From assembly GCA_019614645.1 (NCBI GenBank), contig JABWDB010000001.1, positions 24,421,501 to 24,485,500 of the forward strand: a DNA stretch of 64,000 bases, written 5' to 3'. Positions 61,400 through 64,000 of this stretch are shown in pieces. The stretch is from Stratiolaelaps scimitus. Taxonomy: Eukaryota; Arthropoda; Arachnida; Mesostigmata; Laelapidae. A program made the position numbers and the translations under genes. Position 1 is the stretch's first letter; every line of letters begins with the position of its first letter. Under the pieces are notes generated by a model, which saw only the letters and a list, made by a program, of their open reading frames with translations, was not told the origin of the DNA and did no database searches.

Positions 61400-63300
61400 A
61401 TAGGATACCTTCTTAATTGGACACCTTCTTAACTAGACTGAACGGGATTCGTTGATGGTGATGATGCAGTGCGTTTTGTAGTCTCTCGGGGAACCACTGA
61501 AGCGGTTAGGTAAACGAAGTTGATGACAGCGATTACAACCCACCAGTAAACTCTTAGGGAAAGGTATTGTCAAGGGCTGGCGGGCATAAGCCTGTGTACA
61601 GACTCTGCAGCAAGGTGATGAGGATAAAATGGCTTGTTTAAATCCTTTTGAAGGCTCAGCAGTTAAATCGATTTAGTGAATGACTATCAATCGTATTGTA
61701 TTCAACGACACTGAAGAGTCTAGTGCGACACTTGCAAAAAGATGAACTCTCATTAACTAATCTTCTCTTACTAATAATGCTTCGTATTATGTAATTCTAT
61801 ATAAAGTGGAATTGTAACCAAAAACTATGAGCTAATAAATAATTTCAAGGACCTGTGCGTCAACATTCTCGCGACTTAGTTATTGTGAAAACGGAAGCGT
61901 GTGGAGATATTCTGAAGCATGCGGATTCACACCGTGATAGTATATTGCGGCCACTGGAACGACCTTTTCTAGGTGTCTGCCAGTAAGGGGCGTACCAAAG
62001 AGATCTGGATATATGTCGGCATTCTCATATTCCAAGTTTCGAAATCTGCCACCGACACAGACGTTGTGAAAAGGTTGAACCCCTTCAGCAGGTTCTCTAC
62101 AAAAAAGAGTGTTCGAATTCAAGATCGACCAGTCTGTTACGAGCAGACGTATGGGCTCCTAACAAGCATTTAAAACGGCTATTTTTCGGCGGCAACGGCG
62201 ACTGATGTAGATTGAGTCTACAATCAATAAAAATGCTACAATGTCGTCCACATAGGGCAACACGTCGACCTGTTTTTCCCTCCCCTTGAGAACTCGAGCG
62301 AGGTCGCGTACCAAACCAGAGTATAGGAGCAACTTGGGTTATCACCATTAGTAGGCGATAGTCGAAAGTTAATGTAACCTGCATGAAGGACGGTAAATAG
62401 AACCGCAAGATCTCCGCATGGCTGCCTAGAGTAAATAAACTTCTGTACTGAATCCAGCATTACAATGGACGAAGATAACGCATAAAGAACAGCCATTTTG
62501 ACGCTTATATTGCTCGATCAGTATTGTTGAATAAGGTTGACAGATTTAAATAACATCGAGCTGCTTAGTTTTGTGCTACAGCCCTGTGTTAAGGATGTAT
62601 TTGCGACATACGTAAGACAGAGAGCTGTCTCAGTAGATGTGTTATACCTGACCCGAATATACATTAAAAAAGTGTATGGGTCATTTTTGACTAGAAAGTA
62701 GTTCGGTTTTCACTTACCACACGCATGGTATTGTAAAGGTAGAGGCTTTATTAAACGAACTACAGTTCTTACGTTCCCTTATATTGCACTGTTTTCGCAC
62801 TATCACAAAAGACAATTCAAGTAAATCTAACTGGGAAAGAAAATCCAATGGCTGCCTGCTCTCACAAGTGCAATGATGGCAATCCTCAAATGGGGCCAAC
62901 GGAGTTACCTAATGCAGCGATTACAAGGGCTACAACATTAAATTTATTCTTCTAGGAGTTTATTGATCATTATTGTGTATCTTGAAATCATAAAATAATT
63001 AGAGAAGCAGTTGGGGACAGGGTGTCAGGCCGAGGCCGATGGCATTACCTATCTGCCCCACAGCGAAGGAAAGGTGTTGCCGAAATAACGGATCCCGCGC
63101 GTTCGTCCCCGGTGGCGCAGATCAGACTGTGGCAGACCCATTTCGAGGTTAACAGTGAGGGGGTCGTGGCCGCCTAGGGTTTCGAAGGCATTTCTTTAAT
63201 TGCGTCCCTCTCCCACTTCACTGCTCTGGTTATTTACATTTTCCGCTTGTTCGAAAGCTCTATCGTTCCTCTACAACTTCACGGAATATAGCGAAACTTG
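61400..63300. other. AT-richer DNA without a gene
   Basis: Only the candidate minus exon at 62.72-62.83 kb is of interest. Frames at 61.9-62.5 kb are short and unsupported. Confidence 0.45.
62718..62830 (-). CDS. candidate internal exon (about 38 codons), function unknown
   Basis: The minus strand shows a textbook acceptor (GATTTTCTTTCCCAG) and a GTAAGT donor 113 bp apart, with an open frame between (LDLLELSFVIVRKQCN...FTIPCV). The frame is also open upstream of the acceptor. It starts in phase 0 and ends in phase 2. This has the best pair of splice sites seen in the window but is short, and no homologue was recognised. Confidence 0.22.
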
Positions 63301-63353
63301 GTGTACGCAGCATTCTCCTCTTACGAAGGCCCTAAACATGGACAAGGTCCCAA

Positions 63354-63941
63354 GTGGAAAAAAAGGCAGCTAAGAAGATCTATTCTGGTTGCGTTGACGA
63401 TGTCGTCAATGAGAGAACCAGTCAATCTTTGATGGCTAAGTTCAAAAGTGGCATTCTGCACCTTGAGGATGTATCCCGTTCGGGTCTTGAAACGTCCACC
63501 AGCGTCTTAAAACGTTGCAGGTCGACCGTCGGCCGGCAAACAAACAGGAATTAGCTGAAAAGATGGGAATCAGGCAGCAGACCGTAATGCGTCACCTTCA
63601 CTCACTGGCATTAAAAAGGCTGATAGATCTACTGGGAAACCCACCACGTCTGTATGGCCCAGTTGCCTTGTGCAAACCTTGCTTTTGAAGAGCAAAGGCC
63701 CAATAGACGCGAGTGGGTGATCCTGTTGCACGACAACGCCAAACGCCAGATAGCACGATCCGTAAAAGCGGCCCTAACCAACCTCGGCTGGGAAGTTATT
63801 TGAAATACGCCGTATTCACCAGACCTTGCTCCAACCAATTCTCACTATCTCCATTCCTGGCAAATCATCTATAAGCCACGAGCTGCGCCCATAAGAAAGA
63901 TTTCAAAACATAACTGGACAGCTTTTTTTACAAGGTCGTAG
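63354..63941 (+). pseudogene. mariner (Tc1/mariner superfamily) transposase relic, internally deleted
   Basis: Three pieces of a mariner transposase lie in order in different frames. The first, 63354-63551, carries VNERTSQSLMAKFKSG and LEDVSRSG, matching the N-terminal DNA-binding half. A +1 shift then gives ADRRPANKQELAEKMG and a helix-turn-helix (QQTVMRHLH). After a gap, 63707-63941 carries the catalytic end with LLHDNA (second Asp of the DD34D triad), LGWEV, an in-frame stop, and NTPYSPDLAPTN. The third catalytic position, 34 residues after the HDN aspartate, reads Asn instead of Asp. The whole is about 590 bp against roughly 1 kb for a complete transposase gene, and the central part with the first catalytic Asp is missing. 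Frameshifts, stops and a lost catalytic residue make it inactive. Terminal inverted repeats were not identified; the 3' end may lie beyond the window. Confidence 0.85.
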
Positions 63942-64000
63942 GTAATGATGGCGAATACAAAAAAGATATATAAATAAGTCAAAAATGAGGAAAACCCGTG

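Noticed and set aside
1..64000. CRISPR arrays, operons, phage or viral gene blocks, rRNA genes
   Set aside because: No regularly spaced direct repeats, no tightly packed co-directional genes and no recognisable rRNA sequence.

Overview
This window looks like eukaryotic, most likely arthropod, genomic DNA. The reasons are the density of simple-sequence repeats (TA, CT/GA, AAT, CAG/CTG, GGC), tRNA-derived SINEs, a small TA-flanked inverted-repeat transposon, a decayed mariner transposase, and the C-terminal part of an invertebrate-type non-LTR retrotransposon. Nothing resembles a bacterial or viral gene array: there are no tight ORF clusters, ribosome-binding sites, operons or CRISPR repeats. 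A mite or tick would fit, but the sequence does not fix the species.

No complete protein-coding gene can be shown. Most open frames are no longer than chance allows: with two strands and about 4-5% stop codons, dozens of frames of 100 codons are expected in 64 kb. The only two protein stretches with family-level recognition are both transposon remains: a 191-codon retrotransposon C-terminus at 39.2-39.8 kb (+) and a mariner transposase relic at 63.35-63.94 kb (+). Several stretches combine an open frame with good acceptor and donor sites and could be internal exons of intron-rich genes. The best is a phase-compatible pair on the minus strand at 40.70-40.53 and 38.60-38.26 kb, with the retrotransposon piece inside the intervening intron. 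All are listed at low confidence.

Layout: 0-1.4 kb featureless; 1.4-3.6 kb GC-richer with CT and GGC repeats; 3.6-7.3 kb mostly featureless with one long open frame; 7.3-9.4 kb GC-richer; 9.4-24.4 kb AT-richer and intron- or intergenic-like; 24.4-25.4 kb GC-richer with a possible first exon; 25.4-31 kb featureless apart from small repeats; 30.95-31.1 kb a MITE; 31.3-33 kb triplet-rich; 33.4 kb a tRNA-derived SINE; 34-39 kb the longest TA arrays; 39.2-39.8 kb the retrotransposon fragment; 42.6-43.7 kb GC-richer; 44.6-45.4 kb two copies of one SINE family; 45.5-55.5 kb mostly featureless with hairpins and C/G runs; 55.6-61.3 kb a GC-rich, triplet-repeat-dense zone that could be a promoter/5' exon region; 61.4-63.3 kb AT-richer; and 63.35 kb to near the end, the mariner relic.

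The pieces do not form a pathway. The window reads as long introns or intergenic DNA shaped by small transposable elements and microsatellites, with GC-rich islands where regulatory or 5' exonic sequence is most likely.
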